A stretch of 64,000 nucleotides of DNA from Mitsuaria sp. PDC51 (GTDB taxonomy: Bacteria > Pseudomonadota > Gammaproteobacteria > Burkholderiales > Burkholderiaceae_C): the NCBI RefSeq assembly GCF_900113225.1, contig NZ_FOZE01000001.1, positions 1,798,001 to 1,862,000 of the forward strand. The letters are read 5' to 3'. The position numbers and the translations under genes were made by a program. Shown here in pieces: positions 28,381 through 39,947 of this stretch; position 1 is the first letter of the stretch, and each line of letters begins with the position of its first letter. A model generated the notes under the pieces. The model did not search any database and was not told where the DNA came from. It was given only the letters and a program-made list of their open reading frames with translations.

Positions 28381-29439
28381 ATGCGTGTCCTCGGCATCGA
28401 ATCCTCCTGCGACGAAACCGGCGTGGCGCTGGTGGACGCCTCGGGCGACGGCGTGCCCGCGCTGCTGGCGCATGCGCTGCACAGCCAGATCTCGATGCAC
28501 CAGGCCTATGGCGGCGTGGTGCCGGAGCTGGCCTCGCGCGACCACATCCGCCGCGTGCTGCCGCTGACCCGCGAGGTGCTGGCCAGCGCCGGCCTGTCGC
28601 TGGCGGACATCGACGTCGTCGCCTACACCCAGGGGCCCGGTCTGGCCGGCGCCCTGCTGGTGGGCGCGGGCGTGGCGGCCTCGCTGGGCGCCGCGCTCGA
28701 TCGACCGGTGATGGGCGTCCATCACCTCGAGGGCCACCTGCTGTCGCCGTTCCTGTCCGAGGATCCGCCGGAGTTCCCCTTCGTCGCGCTGCTCGTCTCG
28801 GGCGGCCACACGCAGCTGATGCGGGTCGACGACGTGGGCAGCTACGAGCTGCTCGGCGAAACCATCGACGACGCCGCGGGCGAGGCCTTCGACAAGTCGG
28901 CCAAGCTGCTCGGCCTGCCGTACCCCGGTGGCCCGCATCTGTCGAAGCTGGCGGAGCAGGGCGATCCCGAGGCCTTCGCGCTGCCGCGACCGCTGCTGCA
29001 CAGCGGCAAGCCCGATTTCAGCTTCGCGGGCCTCAAGACGGCGGTGCTGACGCAGGTGCGCAAGCTCGAGGCGCAGCCCGGCGGCATCACCGAGGCGCAG
29101 CGTGCCGACCTGGCCGCATCGACGCAGGCCGCGATCGTCGAGGTGCTGGTGAAGAAGGCGCTGCTCGCGCTCAAGGACACCGGGCTGAAGCGGCTGGTCG
29201 TGGCCGGCGGTGTCGGCGCCAACAAGCGGCTGCGCGAGCAGTTGAACGCGGTCTGCGACAAGCGCCGCGTGCGCGTGCACTATCCCGAGCTGCACCTGTG
29301 CACCGACAACGGCGCGATGATCGCGCTCGCCGCCGCGCTGCGCCTGCAGCGCGACATGGCGGCGCTCACGCGCGGTGGCGGCTTCGAGGTCCGCCCGCGC
29401 TGGGACCTGTCGCAACTGAACGGCCCGGCCGCGCTGTGA
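28381..29439 (+). CDS. tsaD: tRNA N6-adenosine threonylcarbamoyltransferase TsaD
   Basis: TsaD transfers the threonylcarbamoyl group to A37 of ANN-decoding tRNAs with TsaB and TsaE. The 352-residue protein has the ASKHA-type start [19 protein letters not shown], the metal-binding HHLEGH (His115, His119), and [13 protein letters not shown] and [11 protein letters not shown] blocks. Length is standard. It follows fdx closely, so may be read from the isc transcript, and its stop overlaps the next gene's GTG. Confidence 0.97.
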   Translation: MRVLGIESSCDETGVALVDASGDGVPALLAHALHSQISMHQAYGGVVPELASRDHIRRVLPLTREVLASAGLSLADIDVVAYTQGPGLAGALLVGAGVAASLGAALDRPVMGVHHLEGHLLSPFLSEDPPEFPFVALLVSGGHTQLMRVDDVGSYELLGETIDDAAGEAFDKSAKLLGLPYPGGPHLSKLAEQGDPEAFALPRPLLHSGKPDFSFAGLKTAVLTQVRKLEAQPGGITEAQRADLAASTQAAIVEVLVKKALLALKDTGLKRLVVAGGVGANKRLREQLNAVCDKRRVRVHYPELHLCTDNGAMIALAAALRLQRDMAALTRGGGFEVRPRWDLSQLNGPAAL

Positions 29440-30809
29440 GGCGCCTGGCGAGGCGGGCGGCGCTGTTGCTGGGCGCCGTGATGGCCGTTGGCATGGCGAG
29501 CGCCGCGGGAGCGACCCGCGTGACGACGGGGCCGAACGCTTCGTCCTCGTCACCACCACCGTCTCGGTCTCCGTCTTCTGTGTCGTTGCGCCAGATCAGC
29601 GAGCCGGCGGTGCCCATCCGGCTCGCGCTGATCGAGGGCCTGTCCGGTCCGCTGGGCAATGGCGGCGAAGCGGTGTTCCGCAACCTGGTCTGGGCCACCG
29701 AGCGTGTCAACGCGCGCGGCGGCGTGCGGCTGCCTGGCGGCGCTCGGCGACTGGAGCTGGTGCGATTCGACAGCAAGGGCTCGGTCGAGGAGTCGCTGTC
29801 CATGCTGCGCGCCGCGACCGACCAGGGCATCCCGGTCGTGCTGCAGGGCAACAGCTCGGCGGTCGCCGGTGCGCTGATCGCGGCGCTGGAGAAGCACAAC
29901 GCGCGCGAGCCGACGCGCCGCGCGCTGTTCCTGAACTACGCCGCCGTCGATCCCGCGTTGACCGGCGCGCAGTGCAGCTTCTGGCATTTCCGCTTCGATG
30001 CCCACACCGACATGCGGCTGGCCGCGCTGGTCGAGGTGATCGCCCAGGACCCGGCGCTGAAGACGATCTACCTGATCAACCAGGACTACAGCTTCGGCCA
30101 GCATCTGCGCGAGCAGGCGAGGGCGATGCTCGCCAGACGCCGGCCCGACCTGCGCATCGTCGGCGACGAACTGCATCCGCTGGGCCGGGTGAAGGACTTC
30201 CTGCCCTACGCGACCAAGATCCGCGCCAGCGGCGCCCAGGCGGTGCTGACCGGCAACTGGGGCAACGATCTGACGCTGCTGATCAAGGCGGCCAAGGACA
30301 TCGGCCTGACGGCGCGTTTCCACACCTTCTACGGCAATGCGCTGGGCGTGCCGGGCGTGCTCGGCGAGGTGGGCGTCGACCGGGTGCTGGCCGTGGCCGA
30401 GTGGCATCCCAACGTCGGCACCCCCGACGCGGAGCGCTTCTATGCCGCGTTCCGCCAGCGCTTCCCGAAGCCGGAGCACGACTACCTGCATGCCCGCATG
30501 CAGCTGATGGTGGAGATGCTGGTCGCCGCGATGGAGCGGGCCGGCACGACCTCGCCCCAGGCGGTGGCGACGGCGCTTGAGGGGCTGAAGCTCGACGGCC
30601 GGCCGCTGGGCATCGCTCACGAGGGCGTGATGCGGGCGGCCGATCACCAGCTCCAGCAGCCGCTGTACGTCAGCGTGATGCGCCGCGCCGGGGAGGCCGG
30701 CGTGCCGCACGACAACGAGGGATCGGGCTACGGCTTCCGCACCCTGCGCTACCTGGATGCGGCGCAGGCGGCGCAGCCTTCGACCTGCCGGATGCGCCGC
30801 CCGGACTGA
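29436..30809 (+). CDS. Branched-chain amino acid-type ABC substrate-binding protein
   Basis: A 457-residue LivJ-like periplasmic binding protein (type I fold). The GTG at 29436 overlaps the tsaD stop (GTGA) and opens a signal peptide: basic RRLARRA then a hydrophobic run to about residue 26. A Ser/Pro-rich linker follows, then [40 protein letters not shown] and [20 protein letters not shown]. The ligand is unknown and no transport permease or ATPase genes are adjacent, so it may serve a transporter elsewhere or act as a sensor component. Confidence 0.85.
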   Translation: MRRLARRAALLLGAVMAVGMASAAGATRVTTGPNASSSSPPPSRSPSSVSLRQISEPAVPIRLALIEGLSGPLGNGGEAVFRNLVWATERVNARGGVRLPGGARRLELVRFDSKGSVEESLSMLRAATDQGIPVVLQGNSSAVAGALIAALEKHNAREPTRRALFLNYAAVDPALTGAQCSFWHFRFDAHTDMRLAALVEVIAQDPALKTIYLINQDYSFGQHLREQARAMLARRRPDLRIVGDELHPLGRVKDFLPYATKIRASGAQAVLTGNWGNDLTLLIKAAKDIGLTARFHTFYGNALGVPGVLGEVGVDRVLAVAEWHPNVGTPDAERFYAAFRQRFPKPEHDYLHARMQLMVEMLVAAMERAGTTSPQAVATALEGLKLDGRPLGIAHEGVMRAADHQLQQPLYVSVMRRAGEAGVPHDNEGSGYGFRTLRYLDAAQAAQPSTCRMRRPD

Positions 30810-30884
30810 TCGCCGCCGCCGCGGCCGGGCGGGGCGCCAGGGCCGTCGGCTCTGGGCGAGCGCCGATTCGATGCCCGATTCGTA

Positions 30885-30890
30885 TATACT
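30885..30890 (+). promoter_or_regulatory. rpsO: Candidate -10 element of the rpsO promoter
   Basis: TATACT preceded by TA in the run cgtatatact is the best -10 in the 243-base gap before rpsO. No strong -35 is seen at the right distance. It would give a leader of about 155 bases. Confidence 0.5.
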
Positions 30891-31052
30891 GCGCGCTGTT
30901 TTGCCTGGCCCGTCCAGGGAAACAGCCAGCACGGCACGGGTCGGTTTCACCTGTGACCGCAAGTCAATCCTCGGAAACCGTCAGCGCACTCGCAGCCTTC
31001 ATCGGCCATGCCCGGCGGACCTTCCGAACCATTCCGGAACAAGGAACGCATC

Positions 31053-31322
31053 ATGTCCATCGCCGATCTGAACAAGGCCGACATCGTCAAGGCCAACGCC
31101 CGCAGCGCCAACGACACGGGCTCCCCCGAAGTCCAGGTCGCCCTGCTGACCGCTCGCATCAACGAGCTGACCCCCCACTTCAAGCTGCACGCCAAGGACC
31201 ACCACGGCCGCCGCGGCCTGCTGAAGATGGTCAACCAGCGCAAGAGCCTGCTGGCCTACCTGAAGAACAAGGACGCTGACCGCTACACCGCCCTGATCCA
31301 GAAGCTGGGTCTGCGCAAGTAA
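31053..31322 (+). CDS. rpsO: 30S ribosomal protein S15
   Basis: The 89-residue product is uS15 over its full length ([46 protein letters not shown]). S15 nucleates assembly of the 30S platform. The ATG at 31053 is the family start; an earlier in-frame ATG at 31008 was rejected. A strong terminator follows and pnp lies downstream, the conserved rpsO-pnp order. Confidence 0.98.
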   Translation: MSIADLNKADIVKANARSANDTGSPEVQVALLTARINELTPHFKLHAKDHHGRRGLLKMVNQRKSLLAYLKNKDADRYTALIQKLGLRK

Positions 31323-31337
31323 GTCGCGCGTGCATGC

Positions 31338-31380
31338 AAAGAGCCTGATTGGTCCGATTCCAACAGGCTCTTTGTCGTTT
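31338..31380 (+). terminator. Terminator between rpsO and pnp
   Basis: AAAGAGCCTG (31338-31347) pairs with CAGGCTCTTT (31364-31373), with an inner TTGG/CCAA extension, followed by a T-rich run (TTTGTCGTTT). Placement right after rpsO fits partial termination before pnp. Confidence 0.85.
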
Positions 31381-31505
31381 CTGCGAGCCGCTGCCGGAGC
31401 GTTCCGGACGGCCCGCCGCCGGTCCAGTCGCCGGTCAGGCCGCCCGCCCGCAGGGCAGGCCGCCTGAGAAGACGATGGAGTCGGGCTGACGTGGCGCTGC
31501 TGTGT

Positions 31506-31556
31506 CATTCCAATGCGCTTGCCGGCAGGGGCCGGGCAAGCAGGCGCTCTGGAATG
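31506..31556 (+). promoter_or_regulatory. pnp: Long stem-loop in the pnp leader
   Basis: CATTCCA (31506-31512) pairs with TGGAATG (31550-31556), and further in GCTTGCC (31517-31523) pairs with GGCAAGC (31535-31541), topped by GGC/GCC. It ends 80 bases before the pnp start. E. coli pnp has a leader stem-loop cut by RNase III for autoregulation; this looks like the equivalent. The remainder of the 313-base rpsO-pnp gap shows no gene. Confidence 0.65.
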
Positions 31557-31635
31557 GCATCCCGCCAAACCCAGCTTCACTCCCGGTTCCGCGCCGCACC
31601 GCGAGCGGCGCATCCCTGAACTGAGGAGAACTCGA

Positions 31636-33774
<2,139 letters not shown>

Positions 33775-33810
33775 TCGGCCCGGCTTCGACGCACCGCGAC
33801 CCGACCTGCC

Positions 33811-34797
33811 ATGAAGGCCATTGCCATCACACAGCCCGGCGGACCGGAGGTCCTGCAGCTGATCGAGCGCGCCGACCCCGTCGCCGGGGCTGGCGAGTGC
33901 CTGATTCGCGTGCAGGCCTATGGCATCAACCGTCCGGATGTGCTGCAGCGCAAGGGCGCGTATCCGCCGCCGGCGGGTGCCAGCGATCTGCCTGGCCTGG
34001 AGGTCGCGGGTGTTGTCGAAGCGGGGGATGCGCAGGCGCTGGCCGAAGCTGGCCTGAAGGTCGGCGACGCGGTCTGTGCGCTGGTCGCGGGCGGCGGCTA
34101 TGCCGAGCTGTGCGTGGCGCCGGTGGTCCAGTGCCTGCCGGTCCCCAAGGGCTGGAGCATGGCCGAGGCCGCCAGCCTGCCGGAGACCTTCTTCACCGTC
34201 TGGAGCAATGTCTTCGAGCGCGCCCGCCTGCAGCCTGGCGAAAGCCTGCTGGTGCATGGTGGCAGTTCGGGCATCGGCGTCACCGCGATCCAGATCGCGA
34301 AGGCGCTGGGCTCGACGGTGCTGGTCACCGTCGGCACTGCGGACAAGGCCAAGGCCTGCCTGGCGCTGGGCGCCGACGTCGCGATCAACTATCGCGAGCA
34401 GGACTTCGTCGAGGCGGTGAAGGCGGCGACCGGTGGTCGTGGCGTCGACGTGATCCTGGACATGGTCGCCGGCAGCTATGTCGCGCGCAACGTGCAGTGC
34501 CTGGCGGATGACGGCCGCGCCGTGATCATCGCGGTGCAGGGCGGCGTGAAGGCGGAGTTCGACGCGGGCCAGGTCCTGCGTCGCCGTCTGACGATCACCG
34601 GCTCGACGCTGCGTCCGCGTCCGATCGCGTTCAAGGCTGGCATCGCCCGCGCGCTGCGCGAGCGGGTCTGGCCGCTGCTCGAATCCCGTGCCATCGCGCC
34701 GGTGATCTTCAGGCAGCTGCCGGCGTCCGAGGCGGCCGCGGCGCACGCGCTGATGGAGTCGGGCGAGCACATCGGCAAGATCGTGCTGAGCTGGTGA
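33811..34797 (+). CDS. NAD(P)H quinone oxidoreductase, PIG3/QOR-like
   Basis: A 328-residue medium-chain dehydrogenase/reductase without zinc ligands. MKAITITQPGG-like start (MKAIAITQPGGPEVLQLIE), GINRPDVLQRKGAYPPP, then the NAD(P)H Rossmann segment LLVHGGSSGIGVTAIQIAKALG, and FDAGQVLRRRLTITGSTLRP near the end fit the PIG3-type quinone reductases. It probably reduces quinones or enones with NADPH. It sits 36 bases after pnp and before tpiA, likely cotranscribed. Confidence 0.92.
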   Translation: MKAIAITQPGGPEVLQLIERADPVAGAGECLIRVQAYGINRPDVLQRKGAYPPPAGASDLPGLEVAGVVEAGDAQALAEAGLKVGDAVCALVAGGGYAELCVAPVVQCLPVPKGWSMAEAASLPETFFTVWSNVFERARLQPGESLLVHGGSSGIGVTAIQIAKALGSTVLVTVGTADKAKACLALGADVAINYREQDFVEAVKAATGGRGVDVILDMVAGSYVARNVQCLADDGRAVIIAVQGGVKAEFDAGQVLRRRLTITGSTLRPRPIAFKAGIARALRERVWPLLESRAIAPVIFRQLPASEAAAAHALMESGEHIGKIVLSW

Positions 34798-34845
34798 GCG
34801 TCCAGCGCGCTCGCGGGATTTTTCGGTTTCAAGGGAGTTGATCTG

Positions 34846-35586
34846 ATGCGCAAGAAACTGGTGGTCGGCAACTGGAAGATGCATGGCACCCGTGCGTCGA
34901 ACGCCGTGCTGCTGGCGGGCCTCAAGGAAGCGGGTCCGTGGAACGCCCAGGTGGCCGTGTGCGTGCCTTTCCCGTACATCACGGAGACGGCGCTGGCGCT
35001 GACCGGCACGCAGATGGCCTACGGTGCGCAGGACGTGTCCACGCACGAGCAGGGCGCCTACACCGGCGAGGTGTCCTCGGCGATGCTGGCCGACCTGGGT
35101 TGCCGTTTCGCGATCGTGGGGCACTCGGAGCGCCGCGCCTACCACGCGGAGAGCGACCAGCTGGTCGCCGACAAGGCCAAGGCGGCGCTGGCGCATGGCG
35201 TCACGCCGATCGTGTGCGTCGGCGAGACGCTGGCCGAGCGCGAGGGCGGCAAGACGGAAGAGGTCGTCAAGCGCCAGCTGGCGGCGGTGATCCACACGCT
35301 GACGCACTGCATCGGAGAGATCGTCGTGGCCTACGAGCCGGTGTGGGCGATCGGCACCGGCCTGACGGCCACGCCGGAGCAGGCCCAGCAGGTGCATGCG
35401 CTGCTGCGCCAGCAGTTGCGCGCGGCCACGCAGAAGGCCGATCAGATGCAGATCCTGTACGGCGGCAGCGTCAAGCCCGACAACGCCGTCCAACTGTTTG
35501 CGCAGCCCGACATCGATGGCGGCCTCATCGGAGGCGCCGCGCTGAAGGCGGCCGATTTCGCGGCGATCTGCCGCGCCGCCGGCTGA
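34846..35586 (+). CDS. tpiA: Triosephosphate isomerase
   Basis: TIM interconverts dihydroxyacetone phosphate and glyceraldehyde 3-phosphate. The 246-residue protein has all catalytic residues: Asn9 and Lys11 (VVGNWKMHG), His92 (IVGHSERR) and Glu163 ([11 protein letters not shown]), with phosphate-binding [11 protein letters not shown] and [10 protein letters not shown] at the end. Length is normal. The order tpiA-secG-tRNA-Leu-nuo is widely conserved. Confidence 0.98.
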   Translation: MRKKLVVGNWKMHGTRASNAVLLAGLKEAGPWNAQVAVCVPFPYITETALALTGTQMAYGAQDVSTHEQGAYTGEVSSAMLADLGCRFAIVGHSERRAYHAESDQLVADKAKAALAHGVTPIVCVGETLAEREGGKTEEVVKRQLAAVIHTLTHCIGEIVVAYEPVWAIGTGLTATPEQAQQVHALLRQQLRAATQKADQMQILYGGSVKPDNAVQLFAQPDIDGGLIGGAALKAADFAAICRAAG

Positions 35587-35620
35587 AGTCCGGCGTTCAA
35601 GGTTCCTGGAGAAAGAAGCA

Positions 35621-36013
35621 ATGCAAGTGATGATGAACCTGGTGCTGGTGGTGCAGCTGATCGCGGCACTGGCGATGATCGGCCTGGTGCTGGTCCAGCA
35701 CGGCAAGGGTGCCGACATGGGGGCCTCGTTCGGCAGCGGGGCCTCGGGCTCGCTGTTCGGTGCGACCGGCAGCGCCAACTTCCTGTCGCGCTCGACCGCG
35801 GTCGCGGCAACGATCTTCTTCGTGGCGACGCTGGCCCTGGCCTACATGGGCAGCCACCGCGAGGGCGGCATCGGTGCCGGCCCGACGGCGGGCGAGCAGC
35901 TGCTGGAACGTGCCGCCACGCCGGCCTCCCCGGCATCGGCCGCGGCGCTGCCCGGTGCGTCGATCGCTCCTCAGGCCGCGCCTTCGGCGGCGGCCTCGGG
36001 CGCCTCGAACTGA
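35621..36013 (+). CDS. secG: Protein translocase subunit SecG
   Basis: SecG assists the SecYE channel in protein export. The 130-residue product has two membrane helices (about residues 2-22 and 53-75) separated by the typical QHGKGADMGASFGSGASGS loop. The C-terminal tail is long and rich in Ala, Pro and Ser. It follows tpiA by 34 bases with a GGAG ribosome-binding site. Confidence 0.96.
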   Translation: MQVMMNLVLVVQLIAALAMIGLVLVQHGKGADMGASFGSGASGSLFGATGSANFLSRSTAVAATIFFVATLALAYMGSHREGGIGAGPTAGEQLLERAATPASPASAAALPGASIAPQAAPSAAASGASN

Positions 36014-36041
36014 CAGAGATGGGCGGCAAGCGCAAGCTCCT

Positions 36042-36071
36042 CGACAAAATTGCTTCGGTTTCTTTTTGTCG
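36042..36071 (+). other. AT-rich hairpin between secG and tRNA-Leu
   Basis: CGACAAAA (36042-36049) and TTTTGTCG (36064-36071) form a perfect 8-bp inverted repeat. It may end the tpiA-secG transcript, although no separate T run follows. A -10-like TATAGA (36084-36089) further on could serve the tRNA gene. Confidence 0.4.
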
Positions 36072-36147
36072 CTCAGAAAGCGCTATAGAATTCGAGGCTG
36101 TCTGAAACGCGAGCCGTCAAGACAAAGTCACTGAAGGGTGACAACCA

Positions 36148-36232
36148 GCCGACGTGGTGAAATTGGTAGACACGCTATCTTGAGGGGGTAGTGGCGAAAG
36201 CTGTGCGAGTTCGAGTCTCGCCGTCGGCACCA
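36148..36232 (+). tRNA. tRNA-Leu (anticodon GAG)
   Basis: The 85-nt sequence folds as a long-variable-arm tRNA: acceptor GCCGACG pairs with CGTCGGC, the D arm includes AAATTGGTAGAC, and the anticodon stem CTATC/GGTAG encloses loop TTGAGGG with anticodon GAG, reading CUC/CUU. The T loop is GTTCGAGTC and CCA is encoded (36230-36232). The position between secG and nuoA is conserved. Confidence 0.97.
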
Positions 36233-36522
36233 GATAAATCGGCCTGCCATGGTCTTCGTGATCTAGCCGGAAAGCCGGATCGAAGCAGATCAAGCAGGTT
36301 GAAGGATTCGGGGGAATCTCCACGCGACAGGCGTGTGCGAATTTCCGGAGTCCTAGGCGGGCGCGGTCCGTGAGCGATTGGATAATCGCTGGCGGCGCGC
36401 CCGTTGCTTTTGCCGAATCGTTGGTCGGCCCTGGCCCGCCAATCTTCGGTGACACGTTGGGAATTGGAATTGCCGCCCACTGCGGCAGTATCTCGATCCC
36501 GGCATCAAAACGAGAGCAAGCC
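36233..36522. other. Leader region of the nuo operon
   Basis: 290 bases lie between tRNA-Leu and nuoA. No RNA gene or convincing small coding frame is visible, and no strong promoter consensus. An in-frame ATG at 36370 would add 51 residues to NuoA that do not resemble the family. The nuo promoter presumably lies here or upstream of the tRNA. Confidence 0.5.
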
Positions 36523-36882
36523 GTGAGCCTGGAACAATACCTGCCCGTCATCCTTTTCATCCTGGTCGGTTGCGGAGTGGGTATCGCCCCGCAAGTGCTG
36601 GGCTTCCTGGCGGGTCCGCGTCGCCCTGACGCGGCAAAGAACAGCCCCTACGAATGCGGCTTCGAGGCCTTCGAGGACGCGCGCATGAAATTCGACGTGC
36701 GCTACTACCTCGTCGCCATCCTCTTCATCCTCTTCGACCTGGAAATCGCCTTCCTGTTCCCCTGGGCGGTCTCGCTGCGCGAGATCGGCCCGGAAGGCTT
36801 CTGGGCGATGATGATCTTCCTGGGCATCCTGGTCGTGGGCTTTGCCTACGAATGGAAGAAGGGCGCGCTCGACTGGGAGTGA
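36523..36882 (+). CDS. nuoA: NADH-quinone oxidoreductase subunit A
   Basis: First gene of the 14-gene complex I operon, the proton-pumping NADH dehydrogenase. The 119-residue subunit has three membrane helices and the conserved loop [20 protein letters not shown], followed by [20 protein letters not shown]. The GTG at 36523 ([13 protein letters not shown]) fits the family start and length. Confidence 0.96.
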   Translation: MSLEQYLPVILFILVGCGVGIAPQVLGFLAGPRRPDAAKNSPYECGFEAFEDARMKFDVRYYLVAILFILFDLEIAFLFPWAVSLREIGPEGFWAMMIFLGILVVGFAYEWKKGALDWE

Positions 36883-36931
36883 CGACCCGACCGCGGGCCC
36901 GCGGCGACGCGCCGGGCCCGTGAACGCATCA

Positions 36932-36961
36932 GGACACAGCGCCCGTTTCGGGCGCGTGTCC
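36932..36961 (+). other. Strong stem-loop between nuoA and nuoB
   Basis: GGACAC a GCGCCCG, loop TTT, CGGGCGC GTGTCC forms a 13-bp stem with one bulged A. There is no T run after it. It lies in a 173-base gap, the longest inside an otherwise tightly packed operon, and may serve in mRNA processing or stability. Confidence 0.7.
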
Positions 36962-37055
36962 GTTAGGGAAGGGCAACGCGTCAACGCGGCGTCAAGGCGA
37001 CGGTCGCGCGCTCGAAGGTCCTTCTCCGCTGATCTCGAAAGATTGGAAATTCGAT

Positions 37056-37532
37056 ATGGGTAACGAAGGCGTATTGAAGGAAGGCTTCATGACCACCCAG
37101 CTGGACAAGCTGGTGAACTGGTCCAAGACCGGCTCGTTGTGGCCGATGACCTTCGGTCTCGCCTGCTGCGCGGTGGAGATGATGCACGCGGGCGCCGCGC
37201 GCTACGACATCGACCGCTTCGGCATGCTGTTCCGTCCGAGCCCGCGCCAGTCCGACCTGATGATCGTGGCCGGCACGCTGTGCAACAAGATGGCGCCCGC
37301 CCTGCGCAAGGTCTACGACCAGATGGCCGAGCCGCGCTGGGTGCTGTCCATGGGCAGCTGCGCCAACGGCGGCGGCTACTACCACTACAGCTATTCGGTG
37401 GTGCGGGGCTGTGACCGCATCGTCCCGGTCGACGTCTATGTCCCGGGCTGTCCGCCGACCGCCGAGGCGCTGCTCTACGGCATCCTGCAGCTGCAGGCCA
37501 AGATCCGTCGCGAGAACACCATCGCTCGCTGA
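37056..37532 (+). CDS. nuoB: NADH-quinone oxidoreductase subunit B
   Basis: The 158-residue subunit carries cluster N2, the last iron-sulfur centre before quinone. The ligands are the adjacent pair in [13 protein letters not shown], the cysteine in [18 protein letters not shown] and that in [15 protein letters not shown]. It forms the peripheral arm's junction with NuoD and NuoH. Length is standard for the order. Confidence 0.98.
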   Translation: MGNEGVLKEGFMTTQLDKLVNWSKTGSLWPMTFGLACCAVEMMHAGAARYDIDRFGMLFRPSPRQSDLMIVAGTLCNKMAPALRKVYDQMAEPRWVLSMGSCANGGGYYHYSYSVVRGCDRIVPVDVYVPGCPPTAEALLYGILQLQAKIRRENTIAR

Positions 37533-37552
37533 GCAGAAGCAGGCTGATTCCC

Positions 37553-38149
37553 ATGACCATGAAACTCGACACCCTGCAGGCGGCGCTGCAATCCGTGCTC
37601 GGCGAGCAGATCGTCGCGCTCAAGCGCGAGCTGGGCGAAATCACGATCACCGTCGCGGCCAAGGACTACTTCAACGTCGCCAAGCTGCTGCGCGATCACT
37701 CGGAGCTGCGCTTCGAGCAACTGATCGACCTGTGCGGCGTGGACTACTCGGCCTACAAGGACGGCGCCTACGACGGCGCGCGCTTCGCGGTGGTTTCGCA
37801 CCTGCTGTCGATCAACAAGAACTGGCGCCTGCGCGTCAAGGTCTTCGCGCCTGACGACGATTTCCCGTCGGTGGCTGCGGTGACGCCGATCTGGAACGCC
37901 GCCAACTGGTTCGAGCGCGAGGCCTTCGACCTGTACGGGATCATCTTCGAGGGCCACGAGGACCTGCGCCGCATCCTCACGGACTACGGTTTCATCGGCC
38001 ATCCGATGCGCAAGGACTTCCCGGTGACGGGCCATGTCGAGATGCGCTACGACCCCGAGCAGAAGCGCGTGATCTACCAGCCGGTCACGATCGAGCCGCG
38101 CGAGATCACCCCGCGCGTGATCCGCGAAGACAACTACGGGGGCCTGTGA
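37553..38149 (+). CDS. nuoC: NADH-quinone oxidoreductase subunit C
   Basis: A 198-residue peripheral-arm subunit matching the 30-kDa family: [28 protein letters not shown], and the signature [20 protein letters not shown] followed by [19 protein letters not shown]. nuoC and nuoD are separate genes here, unlike the fused gene of E. coli. A second ATG two codons in (37559) is an alternative start. Confidence 0.97.
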   Translation: MTMKLDTLQAALQSVLGEQIVALKRELGEITITVAAKDYFNVAKLLRDHSELRFEQLIDLCGVDYSAYKDGAYDGARFAVVSHLLSINKNWRLRVKVFAPDDDFPSVAAVTPIWNAANWFEREAFDLYGIIFEGHEDLRRILTDYGFIGHPMRKDFPVTGHVEMRYDPEQKRVIYQPVTIEPREITPRVIREDNYGGL

Positions 38150-38151
38150 GC

Positions 38152-39408
38152 ATGCCAGCCGAAATCAAGAACTACACCCTGAACTTCGGTCCCCAGCACC
38201 CGGCCGCGCACGGGGTGCTGCGCCTGGTGCTCGAGCTGGACGGTGAGGTGATCCAGCGCGCCGACCCGCACATCGGCCTGCTGCACCGCGCCACCGAGAA
38301 GCTGGCCGAGTCCAAGACCTTCATCCAGTCGCTGCCCTACATGGACCGTCTCGACTACGTGTCGATGATGGCCAACGAGCATGCCTACTGCCTGGCCATC
38401 GAGAAGATGCTGGGCCTGGAGGTCCCCGAGCGCGCGCAGTACATCCGCGTGATGTTCTCGGAGCTGACCCGCATCCTGAACCACCTGCTCTGGCTGGGCG
38501 CGCACGGCATCGACTGCGGCGCGATGAACATCCTCATCTACTGCTTCCGCGAGCGTGAGGACATCTTCGACATGTACGAGGCGGTGTCGGGCGCGCGCAT
38601 GCACGCGGCCTACTTCCGTCCGGGCGGCGTGTACCGCGACCTGCCGGACTCGATGCCGCAGTACAAGGTCAGCAAGATCAAGAACCAGAAGGCGATCGAC
38701 AAGCTCAACGAGAACCGCCAGGGCTCGCTGCTCGATTTCATCGAGGACTTCTGCAATCGCTTCCCGGCCAACGTCGACGACTACGAGACGCTGCTGACCG
38801 ACAACCGCATCTGGAAGCAGCGCACGGTGGGCATCGGCGTCGTGTCGCCGGAGCGCGCGCTGAACCTGGGCCTGACCGGCCCGATGCTGCGTGGCTCGGG
38901 CATCGCCTGGGACACCCGCAAGACCCAGCCCTACGACGTGTACGGCCGCATGGACTTCGACATCCCGGTCGGCACCAACGGCGACACCTACGACCGCTAC
39001 TGCGTGCGGGTCGAGGAGATGCGCCAGTCCAACCGCATCGTGCAGCAGTGCGTGAAGTGGCTCAAGGCCAATCCGGGTCCGGTCATCACCGACAACCACA
39101 AGGTGGCGCCCCCGTCGCGCGTGGCGATGAAGACCAGCATGGAAGAGCTGATCCACCACTTCAAGCTGTTCACCGAAGGCTTCCGCGTCCCCGAGGGCGA
39201 GGCCTACGCCTCGGTCGAGCATCCGAAGGGCGAGTTCGGCATCTACATCGTCAGCGACGGCGCCAACAAGCCGTACCGGCTGAAGATCCGCGCGCCGGGC
39301 TATTCGCACCTGGCCGCGCTGGACGAGATGGCGCGGGGCCACATGATTGCCGACGCCGTGGCCGTGATCGGCACGATGGACATCGTGTTCGGTGAAATTG
39401 ACCGTTGA
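38152..39408 (+). CDS. nuoD: NADH-quinone oxidoreductase subunit D
   Basis: The 49-kDa subunit lines the quinone site together with NuoB. The 418-residue protein begins [20 protein letters not shown], includes the quinone-proximal HPAAHGVLR histidines, [14 protein letters not shown] and [11 protein letters not shown], and ends with the usual ...DIVFGEIDR. The ATG at 38152 is two bases after the nuoC stop; a GTG at 38146 overlapping that stop is also possible. Confidence 0.98.
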   Translation: MPAEIKNYTLNFGPQHPAAHGVLRLVLELDGEVIQRADPHIGLLHRATEKLAESKTFIQSLPYMDRLDYVSMMANEHAYCLAIEKMLGLEVPERAQYIRVMFSELTRILNHLLWLGAHGIDCGAMNILIYCFREREDIFDMYEAVSGARMHAAYFRPGGVYRDLPDSMPQYKVSKIKNQKAIDKLNENRQGSLLDFIEDFCNRFPANVDDYETLLTDNRIWKQRTVGIGVVSPERALNLGLTGPMLRGSGIAWDTRKTQPYDVYGRMDFDIPVGTNGDTYDRYCVRVEEMRQSNRIVQQCVKWLKANPGPVITDNHKVAPPSRVAMKTSMEELIHHFKLFTEGFRVPEGEAYASVEHPKGEFGIYIVSDGANKPYRLKIRAPGYSHLAALDEMARGHMIADAVAVIGTMDIVFGEIDR

Positions 39409-39419
39409 GTGGTGAAGCG

Positions 39420-39935
39420 ATGAGCAGCACTGAATTTGTCTTGAGCGACGCGACCAAGTCGCGCTTCGCGCGCGAAGTCGCCAAGTACCCGGCGGAGCAG
39501 GCGCAATCGGCCGTGATGGCCTGCCTGTCGATCGTCCAGCAGGAGCAGGGCTTCGTGTCCCGCGAGGCCGAGGACGCGATCGCCGACTACCTGGGCATGC
39601 CGGCGATCGCCGTCTACGAGGTCACGACCTTCTACAACATGTACAACCAGCGCAAGCTGGGCGCGTTCAAGCTGAACGTCTGCACGAATCTTCCGTGCCA
39701 GCTGCGCGACGGCCAGAAGGCGCTGGACCACCTGTGCACGAAGCTGGGCGTCGAGGCCGGCGGCACGACCGCCGACGGCGTCTTCACCGTGCAGCAGAGC
39801 GAGTGCCTGGGTGCCTGCGCCGACTCGCCGGTGATGCTGGTCAACGACCGCCAGATGCTGAGCTTCATGAGCGCCGAACGGCTGGACGAGCTGGTGGACG
39901 CGCTCAGAGCCCACCACGCGGCCAACAAGAACTGA
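39420..39935 (+). CDS. nuoE: NADH-quinone oxidoreductase subunit E
   Basis: A 171-residue thioredoxin-like subunit that holds [2Fe-2S] cluster N1a. Ligands are in VCTNLPCQLRDG (two cysteines) and SECLGACADSP (two cysteines). A helical N-terminal region (FAREVAKYPAEQAQSAVMAC) precedes it. The ATG at 39420 has GGTGAAG upstream; a TTG at 39405 overlapping the nuoD stop was not preferred. Confidence 0.97.
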   Translation: MSSTEFVLSDATKSRFAREVAKYPAEQAQSAVMACLSIVQQEQGFVSREAEDAIADYLGMPAIAVYEVTTFYNMYNQRKLGAFKLNVCTNLPCQLRDGQKALDHLCTKLGVEAGGTTADGVFTVQQSECLGACADSPVMLVNDRQMLSFMSAERLDELVDALRAHHAANKN

Positions 39936-39947
39936 GGGACCTGGACG

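Noticed and set aside
36370-36522. N-terminal extension of NuoA from an ATG at 36370
   Set aside because: The added 51 residues do not resemble NuoA, whose first helix begins right at the GTG at 36523.
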